Part shown: in pieces, positions 13,601-25,719 of the stretch
Layout: each line of letters opens with the position of its first letter
Numbering within the stretch: position 1 is the first letter of the stretch
DNA from: Glycine soja
Lineage: Eukaryota > Streptophyta > Magnoliopsida > Fabales > Fabaceae
DNA: 64,000 nucleotides
Reading direction: 5' to 3'
Assembly (NCBI RefSeq): GCF_004193775.1
Contig: NC_041008.1
Coordinates: 5,224,731 to 5,288,730, forward strand
Notes under the pieces: model-generated
Told to the model about the DNA's origin: nothing
Databases searched by the model: none
The model's input: the letters and a program-made list of their open reading frames with translations, nothing else
Position numbers and translations under genes: made by a program

Positions 13601-13708
13601 GGTGATAATAATGGACAGTTTGTTTCCAGTGTTTGCTGGAGAAAGAAATCTAACATGCTTGTTGCTGCCAACTCAGTTGGAATTGTGAAACTGTTGCAGA
13701 TGGTCTGA
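7686..13708 (+). CDS. SPA1: SPA1/SPA2-type photomorphogenesis repressor (kinase-like, coiled coil, WD40)
   Basis: Seen: coding exons 7686..9071, 9493..9650, 10643..11486, 11994..12140, 12371..12688, 12787..12846 and 13514..13708 join in phase to 1035 residues, the size of Arabidopsis SPA1/SPA2. Start chosen at the ATG MATANGG; an upstream TTG is in frame but not a usual start. A kinase-like region (about 260-515) has LLDFRPS in place of an active HRD loop and ends ...[11 protein letters not shown]. The coiled coil is at about 541-585. WD40 blades run from about 722 to the end ([40 protein letters not shown]) and finish [16 protein letters not shown]. Intron 4 begins GC (GAG/GCATGC), the only donor that keeps phase. 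Family knowledge: SPA proteins bind COP1 through the coiled coil and, with CUL4-DDB1, mark light-signalling factors for degradation in the dark. Subtype SPA1 versus SPA2 is not settled by eye. Confidence 0.92.
9072..9492 (+). other. SPA intron 1
   Basis: GTAAGC donor after LLFE and CTCAG acceptor; the next exon continues the kinase-like domain with [12 protein letters not shown]. No embedded gene. Confidence 0.85.
9651..10642 (+). other. SPA intron 2
   Basis: GTGACG donor and AACAG acceptor, phase 2, about 1 kb. It splits the Arg codon after SSRPNA. No recognisable element inside. Confidence 0.85.
11531..11840. mobile_element. MITE-like inverted-repeat element in SPA intron 3
   Basis: The left end TAAATATGTTTTTAGTTC and the reverse complement of the right end TAATATGTTTGCTAGTGC form imperfect terminal inverted repeats. 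The inverted match continues inward (AGCAAATATAGAAAATTTT versus TGCAAATATGATAAATTTT). About 310 bp, no coding capacity. The flanking duplication is not clear. Confidence 0.65.
12847..13513 (+). other. SPA intron 6, source of the downstream duplicated segment
   Basis: GTATAG donor after GSESNE and TTTCAG acceptor before VYCYHKS. Its 3' half (from about 13175) has a diverged copy at 16580 onward. Confidence 0.8.
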
Positions 13709-14500
13709 CAGAAATGAGAAAATATTTGGTTAACATTGAAGCCTGAAAAGCTATTTATTTCCTGACTTGATAATATTTTGATTTAGTATACCTCTCAGAA
13801 GACTAAGCGTGCATTTTATTTGAGACAAACTCGCAGACCAGTTCTTTATTCAGGCTTCAATGATTAATGGGGTATAAAGCTTAAATGGGATCACCATTTG
13901 ACATTTCTTCTGTGGCAAGCATCAATGTCTCCTATTTTCCATGCTTAGGTAATACTTTCAGGTGCTGGTTTTCTTAAAATGTGAACCAAAGAAAGCTGAA
14001 CAAGAAATGTATATAGCATGTACAAATGTAGGCTTTTGAACTGAAGCACTGGTGAAGCTGGAGCATGCAAGTCTCTTTCAAATATCGTATTCCAAGTGAC
14101 TAGTGGTTTTCTCTGATGTCTGATCCATTACTTCTGTATATAGCACACCTAAGCAGAGATACATGCTAATTACCTTTACTTTCAAATCACTTTTAGTTTC
14201 TCAGAAAAGTACAGGAGATGATCTATGCTTTGCATTTACTTTGACATATAAACTGTCGCTAATATGATGGTTCAAATATTAATTTTACACTTTCATTTAA
14301 AATTGTGCAAAAGTTGCATCTGCATGTTTAATATCTTGTTGAAGATTGGTATAGAGTCCGATCTTAGGTAGAACTGCTGAAGCCTTTTTCTATTTTTCGT
14401 TTTAGTTTTCTGTTATGTTTGAAAGATTTTTCCAGTACCATAGTATTGGATTTTATTCTCCAACCAGGTTACTAAGGATAAGGAAATGGTGAAATAGAAG
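13175..14500 (+). repeat. Duplicated segment, source copy (SPA intron 6 end, last exon, 3' flank)
   Basis: The segment from CTGGTAAGTAGTTCATTGG through the last exon to about GGTTACTAAGGATAAGG reappears in the same order and orientation at 16580-18105. Blocks include AAGCCAAGGTTATGCATATT and AGAAATGTATATAGCATGTA. Confidence 0.85.
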
Positions 14501-15821
14501 TTTTGAAATAGCCAACAAACCATGATAGATCTTCCTGTTAGGAAATCAGAGATGCAAGAGGAAACGTACACAAAATAATGTGAAGAAGAATAAAAAAAAC
14601 TAGAGCATGCAAATAGTACTTGTACAACGGGATGCACTTATCACAATTTTGAACCAATAGAGATAAATAAATAAATTGTTTACTTAAATTTACGTAGAAA
14701 ACCTCTTTAAAAACAAGGGAAGAAACAGAATACAACAGTCTTTTACTATACTAGAGGTATTACGAAGACTAGAGAGTATACCTAAACAGAAAACCAATGT
14801 ATGCACACACTTCACTCATAAATGTTCTAAAAAACTTTCTAATATTTTTCTATCACTTTGAAGCACTTGATTTTGATTATGCTTGCATTTAACGGGAAAT
14901 GAATTTAGCTTTATTTATAGTCAATCATACATTCATTTCCAGCTCACAACCCACCCACCAAAGTAGCTTTGACCAAATACAAGACACACGTAGAGAGAGA
15001 TCAGCCATTCATCCACCGTGTTTACCTCATACAACCTCCTCTTCAATTTCTACCCATTCTAAAGCTGATTAAATATTGGGATTAGCGTGATAAGCATATA
15101 CTATTTTTCTTTCTTTCTTTTTCTTTATAAAAAAAAAGCAATAGTTAGAAAGTATCTCTAACTTTATTGATAATTAATTTTCTTTAAAAAATCTATTAGA
15201 TCATCTTTAGTATTAGACTTTTCTCTTAATCATATTTTTTTTATTTACAGGAGTTAAACTTGAGAACACTCTCACCTTTTATATCATCTCCTCTTATATC
15301 AGGTAGAGTATTTTATTTGTGACTCCACTCACCAAACAGTAAATCTTTAGTCATTCTACATGCAATGCATGGTGGAATATGACCCTAATGGTGCAACTTG
15401 ATTCATACATATTCCTATCATGTCTGAGTGATGAACAGATTGATTGGAGAGAGAGAGAGAGAGTGCCTCTAGATAAAATAATATAAATATCCTTTATTTT
15501 AAATGTTTTGATTGAAGAATTGTGGTCAGAAGGAATACACGACGCTTAGAAATCTTTCTGCGATTCGTATGTCCTTAAAGTACGAACTGGTTAATTCACT
15601 TCCTAGTAAAAAGTGTTTCCTCCAATTCTCGGTTGTTAATAGACAAATATATTTATTTGATGTGAACACATATATCTTGTATAGGCGATCGAATCCATAG
15701 GATTATTATAGGCAATAAATTATTTATTTAAATATGGAATTTATTTATTTACATGAATTTGAATTTAAAATTATTGTTTAAGCTAAAACAATTTTATATT
15801 AATTATATTAATTAATCACAG
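14501..15821. other. Spacer between the two SPA-tail copies
   Basis: AT-rich DNA with a short GA run near 15447-15463 and no recognisable gene. Open frames at 14413-14735 (minus) and 15512-15700 (plus) look random. Confidence 0.55.
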
Positions 15822-16305
15822 TTAGGGGTGGAAATAGACACACTAGCCTACATAGGTCTACGATCTGGCTTATATATAATCTGACCTGGAGTGACCTACT
15901 TAATTAAAAGGTTAGGCTCAAACAAAAAAGCTTATTAAATTAAATAGATTAGGCTTAGGCTTATTAAAATGTCTTATAAGCCTGATAGGTTGACATATAT
16001 ATATATATTATCAATATATACTTATATTATTTTTTGGGTACAATTAATTATTTTTTTGAAACTAGCAGACTTTGATTACATATTATTGTTCTATAACTTT
16101 CATTTCTATAATCAAATAAGACTTTAATTGTGTGAATCATGTGTTCCTTTATTATTTTTATTGACTTTCCTATTTGGGTTAATGTTTCATTTTCTTTTAA
16201 AAGGTCAGATCGAGTCAAGATAAAAGCCTTTAATAGGCTACAGACCAGACTCAGACCTAAAAAATTAGTAGGTTAGGCTCAGACCTTTTAAAGTCTACCC
16301 CTAAT
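15822..16305. mobile_element. hAT-like non-autonomous element
   Basis: The left end TTAGGGGTGGAAATAGAC pairs with the reverse complement of the right end (TTAGGGGTAGACTTTAAAAG). The interior has repeated forms of TAGGCTTA and GGTTAGGCTCA, common in plant hAT-type non-autonomous elements. Length about 480 bp. The 8-bp flanks are only partly alike, so the insertion looks old. Confidence 0.6.
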
Positions 16306-16906
16306 AACAATATAAAAGATACAAATATTCTTCTTCATTTGGCATACATTTTTTATTTAGAAAATTTATATTATTATTTTATAATAAACATTCTTTTGTT
16401 TCACTTTATATGTAACTAAACAAGTGAAGGAATATAATTTTCTTTATTTTCATTTTTCAGCTCACATTTTTTCTTCTTTCAATCATTTTCATAAATTCAA
16501 CTCACTGTATCTCTGTATAAATTAATAAGAAATGTTAGGAACACTTTTTAGCATACTCAAAAAAAAATTTTAAATTTTATGTCTAATAAGTAGTTCATAG
16601 GTTTAATTCAAGCCAAGGTTATGCATATTTGGATATAGCAGATTTTATCTGTTATGGAAAATCAAGTTTATACTTTACAAGACATGGAAGATGCGTGGAG
16701 TTCATGTATAGTCCTATACCTAATTAATTGAATGTGTACAATAAGTATCATCCATTCTCACAATTAAGAAAGATAAAAAGGTGAGGTGATTCATATTTAT
16801 ACCATGCTAATGATATTTATGGGAGTTTGCTTCTCTTAATTGAATTTGCCCGCAAATGTTAACAAGATACAAATTCTAATTAATTTTAAACATTTCAACC
16901 TTTCAG

Positions 16907-17103
16907 GTATACTGTCTTCACAAATCACTACCAGTGCCAATTTCTACTTAATTAAATTTGAGGCAATTGATCCCATTTCTGGTCATCCAAATAGTGATGA
17001 TAGTAATGGACAGTTTGTTTCTAATGTTTGCTGGAGAAAGAAATCTAGCATGCTTGTCGCTGCCAACTCAGTTGGAATTGTGAAAATATTGCAGATGGTC
17101 TGA
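16907..17103 (+). pseudogene. Copy of the SPA last exon, frameshifted
   Basis: Seen: after TTTCAG the copy reads like the last SPA exon (VYCLHKSLPVP...), then meets an in-frame TAA because of a net 2-base insertion (ACTTAATTAAATTT against ACTCATAAATTT in the source). Beyond the lesion it regains the SPA sequence (FVSNVCWRKKSSMLVAANS) and ends at the same TGA context. The copy is 197 bases against 195 in the functional exon. With no upstream SPA exons it cannot encode SPA. It could act only as an alternative 3' exon if transcription read through from the real gene, and the frameshift would then truncate the last WD40 blade. Confidence 0.88.
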
Positions 17104-17725
17104 CAGAAAAGAGAAAATATTGGGTTAACACTGAAGCCTTAAAAGCAGTTCAGTTCCTGACTCGATAATATTTTGATATAGTATCAGTATCCCTGTCAGA
17201 AGACTAATCATGCATTTTATTTGAGAAGAACTCAGACAAGTTACTTTTTTCTTAAATTCTGAATCAAAATAAGCTAAACAAGAAATGTATATAGCATGTA
17301 CAAATGTAGGCTTTTGAATTGAAGCACTGGTGAAGCTGGAGCATGCAAGTCTCTTTCAAATATATCAGTATCACACGTGACTAGAGGTTTCCTCTGATCC
17401 ATTACTTCTGTATATAGAACACCCTCCGTAGTGCTATGCGATGTATAACACAATTCACGAACCAACAAGCTCAGGGAACCAAACAGAAATGGGAACTTGA
17501 GAGTTTGATTGAACTTGAAACTAAGACAAGTTTGTTGTTTTACGCTTTCAGCATAACTTCTTGCTCCTACACGTTAGCCATGACCCTGAGACTGCAGTCT
17601 GTTAAGTAAGTGAGGGACACATTACTAAAGCATATCTGGATGCAGCACAGAGATACATACTAATTACATTCCAAATCACTTTAGTTTATCAGAAAAGTAC
17701 AGGATATGATCTATGTGTTGCACTT

Positions 17726-17954
17726 GCAAATATTAATTGTAGTTGTTATAATGGTTCAAATATTAATTTAGACCTTCATTTAAAATTCTGCAGAAGTTGC
17801 ATTGTCTCAACGCTCTCCCTATGTCACAGAGCTTTGTTATGCAATATTAACTGTAGTTGTTATAATGGTTCAAATATTAATTTAGACCTTCATTTAAAAT
17901 TCTACAGAAGTTGCATTGTCTCAACACTCTCCCTATGTCACAGAGCTTTGTTAT
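17726..17954. repeat. Tandem duplication, two units of about 115 bp
   Basis: Units 17726-17840 and 17841-17954 are nearly identical (shared GTTATAATGGTTCAAATATT and CCCTATGTCACAGAGCTTTG). The source copy of the SPA flank near 14270 has only one related stretch, so this arose after the larger duplication. Confidence 0.9.
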
Positions 17955-19470
17955 GCAATCTTTAGTAGAAAAACTGAAACCTTTTCGGTTTTTTATTGTT
18001 TTCTCTTATGTTTGAAAGTTTTTTCCAGACCATTGTGTTGGATTTGATACTCCAGGTTCTATTTCCTCCCAGTTACTAAGGATAAGGAAATGGTGGAATA
18101 AAAGTTTTCATGCATTAATGAGACTTTTCACTGTGGCATGAATACAAGGAATCAGTCACAGAACGTTTTGCTGTTCCTATCCTTTTTCACAAACTACTCA
18201 TGTCAAGAATACCTTAATTTAAACTAATTAAAGTTAATTGTGTGAATGTATCCTTGCAAATGAGAAGAGTCTTGAGTTTATAAGCTATCTGCTTGGAGTC
18301 TGAAGTCAGACTAAAAAGCCAGGTTTTATCTTTAAAATCTGGTGAGGGTGTTAAGTAAGCTCAGACTCTGAGACATGACCAGAAGATACTCTTCTTATTG
18401 TCCTTGGACTTGATATTATGTGGTTCTCTGAAGTAATCCTCAGACTTCTTGCACGAGAGGACATTTGTTCGATAGAGTTGATATATAAAGAATTGGTAAA
18501 ATGAGGACATAGTGTATAGTCAAGTAACGGCAGTTCGTGAAAGTTGATTTTTTGGGCTTGCTAAGTTCCTTGTACTTGTACTGACTTGAAAATCGCTATA
18601 TGCCATTTCAGATACCACATGTCGTACTTGTTCTGACTTGAAAATTCTCTCAAACAATATCCACATGCTGTTAGAAATAATAGTCTATCATGAATCATGA
18701 TCCATTTTCAGTTAATGAGACATAATAGTTGTTTGCTTTTTTCATTAATCAATGTTTGCTTATTTCCATTTTCAGTCACCCAAGAAGGAAATTTCCTCGG
18801 AAGCACTGACTCTATATGACAGTAATCTACTACTGGAGGCACTGGTGGTTCTGGCTGACTGCTGTAACCAGGATTCAATACAAGAAACCTTTTGATATAA
18901 CGAAGAACTCTACATATGGTAGAGAAGCTTGGACGTTGATGTGGATCAATATGCCAACATCTCTATGTCAAGTTAATGACATATTTTGGTGAATTAAGTG
19001 GGAAAAGTGGCCTCTCTCCTTCCCTTATGTTTCTGCTCATTTTCTTCCCTTGGATATGACTATCTTCAAAAGGGACTTTGCCAGTTAGAAGCTCAAAGAA
19101 AACCATTCCAAAACTGTACACATCAGATTTCTGTGTACTTGGAGTTTGCTGCACCCCCTGAATGATCTTGCTCTTCAAGTACTTCTGGAGAGTACCAGAT
19201 GAATGGGGGAGTTCCATTCTGATTTGTGTTCCCTTTCTGGTTCAAGTCCTTGACAGAAGTTAGTCCAAACCCTGTTACCTTGGCGTGCAAGTAACCTTCT
19301 GGGGATGTACCTCTAGGCTTGACAAGAATGCTTGAAGGGTTCAGTTCTCCATGATATACTTTCTTTGAATGCAAATACTCCATTCCCCTGGCAATCTGAA
19401 GCATGAGATCAATTGCCACATGAAGCAAGAACGGTATTCGCTTCCGTGGACCATGAATCTCTTTGATGTG

Positions 19471-20811
19471 TGTTGCGGTGTTTGGCAAGTGTACCAAATT
19501 GCTCTAAGTAGTAATTCTCGGAAGTCCGAGTATCGTTTCCACATGGATTTTCTTGCACTTTATTGAATACTCTTCAATTTGTAAGTGAGAAATAAATAGA
19601 AAAAAGCAGGAATAAATGCAAGAGTAAATTGCTACTACTAGATCAAACAATTTAAAAAGATAATTAAGATGAAGATGCTAAGACTGGACAAACCCAATTG
19701 GCCTAGATGCATGAAATTATGATGTTCATTACCAATGCAATTGAACTAGTTCTACCCACATCTGTCAGTTTTACTTGCCCCTGATGCCTCACGATGACAA
19801 GCCTATTTTAACTACCTATCTCCCAAATGCCTTTGTGAAAACTCAATAATTAAAATGCATTAAGGTTGAATTCTAGATGTTGCTAAATGCATGGGCATTG
19901 GGTCATCATTCTATGCCTAGCAATGCTAACCCAATGATTCTTTTCTTGATTTGTTCTATTAGGTGTTATCCTTTCCCAAGTGTGTAACCCCTAAAAACTG
20001 ATGCTTGCATTGCCTCTTAAACTCTTATTAGGAAATACACTCTCCCGAGGAAATAAAACCCAAAATAAATTTAAGACATAAATGCAAGATAAAAAGAAAA
20101 GAATTAGAACATAAAACCTAAAAGGAATTCTCTTTGCATTGATAACTCTTGAAGTACATCATACATCGTTAGCTTTTTAGGCCTGTCAGGCCCTAACTAG
20201 GGGATTAGCCACTCATGGCCATTGAGGACTTACAACTGAGGGGTGAAAGAAAGAATTGATAGGAAAATAAAGAGTATAGAGCGGAATGGAGAGCTCAGGC
20301 TTGGAATGCTGAAGAGAAGTGCTCTAAGGCGAGGTGTCTCATTCCCCTTGGATTGACTTTTTATTTATAGCTGCTGAAATGAGATTCAGGCTTTTGTAGG
20401 CGCGCTTAGCGCGACACCCACGCTTAGCGCGTTCAGATCGTGCGCTTAGCGCGTGCTGCAGGCTTAGCGTGTGCTTTTGTTGGATCGCGCGCTTGACGCG
20501 TTCTTCGCGCTTAGCGCGCGTAACGGATCCTGCGTCTTCGTGCTTAACGTCTCGTTTAGCGCCTGTGCTGTCTTAGCGCATGACGCTCGCTAAGCGCGCA
20601 TGCTGGACTGGGTCTGCTTTCAATTTTCTTCTTTTCTTCGATTTTTCTCTTGCTTTTTGCTTGTTACACCTTCAACCTTCAATTCTGCAGCCAAAATCTA
20701 AACTTTATCAATTCTTTAATTTTTAATTATAAATAACTACTAAATAATTAATTTTAAGCCAAAATTTACCTGAATTTTTATTATTAATTTATAATTATTT
20801 AGCAGTTATCA
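19471..20811 (-). mobile_element. Solo LTR inserted in the kinase exon
   Basis: Seen: the minus strand reads TGATAACTGCTAAATAATT... to ...TTGCCAAACACCGCAACA, that is TG...CA ends, 1341 bp. The 5-bp target duplication ATGTG lies at 19466-19470 and 20812-20816. Removing the LTR and one ATGTG joins ...SIHI to KEIHGPRK in frame. There are no gag-pol genes, primer site or second LTR, so this is a recombined solo LTR. The superfamily (probably gypsy/Ty3) is inferred and not shown. Confidence 0.92.
20395..20605. repeat. GC-rich CGCTTAGCGCG motif cluster inside the LTR
   Basis: About ten variants of GCGCTTAGCGC, a near-palindrome, in 210 bases of otherwise AT-rich DNA. They probably sit in the LTR promoter or 5' transcript region. 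Confidence 0.85.
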
Positions 20812-21743
20812 ATGTGGATGGAAAGGGTTTTGCTCATCAGTTCCATTACCAAAAAACATTCCTTCTTCTCCTCATCAGTAAAACCAAAAAGGCTGTCCAT
20901 TATATTAGGATGGGAAAGCGATAAAAGTTCTATGATCTCAGGTTCCAAAGCTTCAATGTCACAAGAAAAATGTCTTATGACAAAGCTTTCACCTAACCAT
21001 GTAATCTCCTTGTACCGACTCGCATTCCCCTTTTTTCTCCTCACCTGATAGTTCTTAGATCCAACCAATGTTGAACTTGGCAAGAGCCTCCCTACCAGTG
21101 ATTCTGACCTTTCCAAATTCCTCAAAAGCAAATCTATCAATTTCTTCTCATACATTGTTATACCTTCCACTTTCTTTTCATGGATTTTGTTGTAAAGGAA
21201 CCTATCTTCCTTCCGAACCGTATCATATCGGTGGCAGATCATGAGTGATGAGGTACTGCTTCCCAAATTTCCAATGGAAAAGATTCATGTCTCCATATTC
21301 CTTCCTGTACTTGTTGGAGTTGATAAGTCTCTTCCTTTGCATCTCCTCTTGATCCCACCCTGATGTTTCTCCTGCATACTCAATGGCTTCAATTGCAACA
21401 TGCATGCAGCAAAGCAAGTTGTGTATATAACACAATCGTGTTGTGCCACAAGGCAATGGCTTTAGCCCACCAGTCCTTTGTTTCCATGCAATGCCTAATG
21501 TAAGCTTCTTCTTCTCCGAAAATTTTATGGATCTCTCTAAAGGGATGTTCTAGAACCTTCCACTTCCCATTCTTCTCTTCAAATTTCAGGTTCTGTGTAA
21601 TCTCATCAGCAATACACTCATGCAAAACTGAACACATCTAGAAGCAGACAACATTGCCCATGATTGATTTGAATGTTCTCCCGGAATACCATCACAAATT
21701 TCAAACCCCCTAGTGCTTCCCCAATTTGTCTAAATTGTTCCAT

Positions 21744-24700
21744 AACTCTTGTTTTGATCTAAAGTAAACCCTGTAAAGAAAGAATAGAGATGAATAAGAA
21801 TGAATGTTATTCATTCAGAATGGAAACCAATATAATTCATCGATGAGTTTAGATGCTGACCAGGTACGAATGGTGGTAAGTAATCATAAAATGAAAGCAA
21901 AGAAGTAGATTGAGATCAAGCTCCTTCTTGTGTAAAGCTGATGCAGATTAAAGACTTTCAATATGGTGCAAAACTAACTCAGAATTCCTTTCTTCCAAGA
22001 TGTGATTAAAAAAAATAGGGACAAAAATGTGTTAATTTGATGCCACCGACTTTCCAAGAGAATAAAACAATCTTGGCATAGGAATGAAAAATGTAGCAAA
22101 CCAAATAATAGAAATGAAAAATGAAGAAGAATAAAAATTTGGCAAAATGTTTAACTTTGTAATATTAACAAAGACCAATAACATTTGTTACGGGGAGTAG
22201 TGTGTGAGTTTTGTTACAAGATTAGAATGTTGGTGAGCTTGAGCTTGACCACCCAAACATTCATTGAGAACGGTTATGTGGGGAGACAATATTCCCGCGA
22301 GTTTTAATAGTCTGTCTGGTTTGTTTGAAATGACCAATTCTTTCTGCCTACTTCTCAATTAATACATGTCCATTAATAATTAATCCTTTAATTCCCTCCT
22401 TCTGGCCATGACAATATCTCTTAAATTCTTAAGATATGAGTTTGGTCTAACTCAATCCTAAAAGTTGATTCAAGGAGTGAGGATTGTCTTTTACTTATAT
22501 ACTCTAACTTAATTTTATTTTTATAACCGAAGTGGAACTTGAAATTTTTCTAATAGCATCCAAATGAAAATTTTGTCTAAAGCTTGGATCTTAAGTCTTA
22601 GCCATGCAAGTTGTAGAACTGTTTAGGGTGGCTCTACGGACATATTTGGTGGCATCTAAAATAAATAAATAATGCAAGATTATCATCTTACATTTTGATT
22701 TTAACAAACAAACTAGAGCAATTCAATTCAGAAAATAAGTGTTACATTTGAGAATTGTTCCCAGTGATATTAAGTAATATTTAACTAATTGTGAAAAACA
22801 TATAAAGAAAATAACAAAAGAGCTTAATCAGAATATTAGACTTTTTTTGGCCAGGACTTGATTAAATATTGAGTTAAGAAAGTGAGGAAGTATATAAAAT
22901 ACTTTTCAATTCTATTGTCCATTACGATGAGTAAGTTTAAATTTATATATAAAATGCACGTTTACAGTTTAAAAACATTTTCAAAATAATATAACATTCA
23001 ATTAGTATAATAATATATAAGTCCTAAATTAGCTCGTGCTTAGTGGCCTAAACCTTAAAAAAATAAAAAATATCAGGTGATTCTTATGTTAGTTAAAGTG
23101 ACATATATGATTATTATTGGTATGAAATTATTTTAACAGAGTCTTAAATCTAAATCTTAAATATATAATTGTGTTACATACTCAGAATGGAGAGTTGTCA
23201 TTTATATTCGTCCTATATGATTTGAATATGATCTTCTGTAGATGTAGTTTAAACCAAAAAAAGAGAAGTGATAGAGATGGTTTATCCATTTAAGAATGAA
23301 TAACAATTAATATGTTATGTTATTGTATAAAAAATTCTGATAATGTAGTATATTCCGATTTACTTGACCAGAATTAGGCACAGTCAGAGGCAACAATATT
23401 CCATTTCAATCTTGCATGCATGTCTTACTACAAATTAAGATTCCCTAGCGAGGCCACAAGACAAAGCAACATAACTAAAATTTGAAAAGATGGTGAAATG
23501 AATGAGAATCCGTAATCACTAAGTGGTACTAGTATAGTATATCCTTGCAAAATTCAAAGGAAAACCCCGCACTTTAAGATGTCTTTTCTAGATGGCCTGC
23601 ATGCATGTATCAGTGTCAGAGTTTCATTGTCCCTCACAGAGGAAAGGTGGACAGACATAAATGACAGCAATTTTTTATTTTATTTTTAAGAAATGATATT
23701 TTTACACACAGACAAAAAGAAAAGAGAGAGAAACAAAAGACGTGATAAATGATACTATACCGTGATAGGTAAAGAGATAGAAAGAAAATAAAGATACTTT
23801 GCAACTATATGAATATGGCTGTTAATTTTTTAACTTCTCTATTTTCTCTTTGTCTCGGTACTCTTCCCCTGTTCTGTTCTGACGAATATTGAAGGTGTCA
23901 CTCCCTGCAAGCCATGAATTTTACACCTGCCTCATTGCGCATAGTATTGAGTTTTGTGGTTGTGGCCCACACTGTGGCTTTTGATAGTGAGTAGGGTTTT
24001 ATGCACTTGTTTTAATTGTATTTATTTATTTAGAGCATACTAATGATGAAATCAAATAGTTGTCTGTGAAAATATGGAAAACTATATTATCAAGAGGTGG
24101 TTGGTTCGAATGGTGATGAATTTAGATTCTTTAAACAATTTGTTAGATATTTGAATCTCGAGTCTTATATAAAAAAAATGAATAATTCACCTTAAGTGTT
24201 TTCATATCTCTTTAGTCTCAATAAACTACTAGAAATACTCCTTACAAAAAAACTTAACTAATTGGAATTAAGTTTGATGGACTCACTTAAGGAAAGAAGT
24301 TTTACTATTGATCAGAAGAGACAAAGTTAATACTTATTCAAAGAAAACCAAATTCCATACCATTTACGCCAATTAGATGTAACATGTCTTAAAGATCAGG
24401 AATCATGTATCGGATGACTAACGTGTGGAATGGATTTTAAGTCCTGTGGTTTTGTTTGTACAGTGATCAATCAACTTCACAATCCACGTACATGAGACAA
24501 TAATCAATTAAAGCACTTGGTGTTACTAATTAAGATGTCATCTAGTCAATTGCTATTTCACATGAACAACTTCCAAGTGATCAAGAATTAATAAGCTTTG
24601 TCTGTGCTGCTGTATTATAAGATATAGGCATCAATATGCAGTGATTCAGATGTAGGAACATGTGTCTGCCACAAAGATATTATATAAGCCGAAGTTAAGG

Positions 24701-25719
24701 AATGTAAAATAATAATAATAATTTTACCATCCTTGTTTGGGACGTATTATTGCCTTCTATTTCAAACATATTCCATGACTAATAATTAACATGATATTCA
24801 TCATCACTGGACTGGCTAGTGCCACACTCTTTGGTTATTATCTGTTTTCTTTTTCATACAGTATACTTGCATATGGTGATAATGAGAAATGCAAAACTAC
24901 TGCACAAAATATTTTAAACAAAGGGGAAGGTTATTTTCATCTTTGGTTAATTTAAAGTGCACACAATAATATTCTTTTTTTTAAGTTAATCTCTGATATT
25001 AAGAGAGATCACAACAATTCATCATTCAACCAACTCAACTAAACCTTCAGTACATAATAATCTTTAATACGTTCAAATTCAGTGACACTTTTACTTAATT
25101 TTAAAAAAAAAGAACATAATTGTTTTTAGACAAAAAAGAAACAAATTAACTCATTTGAAGAGAACATTTTTAATTATGAAACAGAATTACAGTATTAAGA
25201 ATCGACATGAGACTAGAGATGACAATTTTTCTCATCGTTCGAGGATCACGTGAGGACAACTTTGTTTGGGTTGGATTTTGGAAAGAAAAAAAACTCCCAT
25301 GCACAAAGATAGGGATGAAAAAAAATCTGTAATAATTTAGAACAGAGATTATACTTGTCTCCCCCCAACACTTCCGATGAGCATTGCAAAATTACCCTCA
25401 ATAAATAACTTATTGATGTATCATGCATGTTTGGATCTACGTTATAAAATACAGTAATCAATATGCAACTAGTCAGAAGCATTGATCTCAATTGCTTCTA
25501 GGGCTTTATTTTTAGGATTTGATGTAAAAATAACAAAGGACGTGAGCACGTGTCCAAACAAGCTGTTAGTAATTATGTTTTTAATTCTTCTAAGAACAAT
25601 AAATTTTGGTTTCAGATTTTGTTAAGTTTTTTTTTCTCTCTCTAAAATCAATACTTTTGATCTCTATTGTTACACATGATATCGGTTAATTGTTTATATG
25701 TCAACAGAAAAAGACACAT
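21744..25719. other. Intergenic DNA, no gene seen
   Basis: AT-rich. Near 22430-22560 is a stretch (ATGAGTTTGGTCTAACTCAA) resembling the one at 60640-60830 and typical of a dispersed legume repeat. Nothing else is recognisable. Confidence 0.55.

Larger units (their letters stand above)
16580..18105 (+). repeat. Duplicated segment, daughter copy of the SPA tail
   Basis: Collinear with 13175-14500 but with substitutions, small indels and about 0.2 kb of extra sequence near 17390-17640. It carries the decayed last exon at 16907-17103. Confidence 0.85.
18770..21743 (-). pseudogene. DUF1221-type protein kinase pseudogene, split by a solo LTR
   Basis: Seen on the minus strand: the start MEQFRQIGEALGGLKFVMVF at 21743 opens an N-terminal DUF1221-like region, followed by a kinase domain (FLVMELMSKTLSIHI; then MLQIARGMEYLHSKKVYHGE; KVTGFGLTSVK; SDVYSFGMVFFELLTGKVPFED; RCWHIDPHQRPSFSTICR). 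Lesions: frame changes near 21640 (after LLLDVFS), near 21440, near 21235 and near 19130 (after KYTE, two bases missing); a TAG replacing a Lys codon after YVINLT (near 18963); and the 1341-bp LTR at 19471-20811. The catalytic loop reads YHGELNPSS, so the Asp of the canonical HGD form is Glu. Family knowledge: intact members are plant-specific Ser/Thr kinases of poorly known role. Inference: a dead copy, intron-poor in this part, with an intact paralogue likely elsewhere. Confidence 0.88.

Noticed and set aside
20812..21048. Plus-strand open frame over the kinase pseudogene
   Set aside because: Antisense of kinase coding sequence; it begins exactly at the LTR junction and has no family match.
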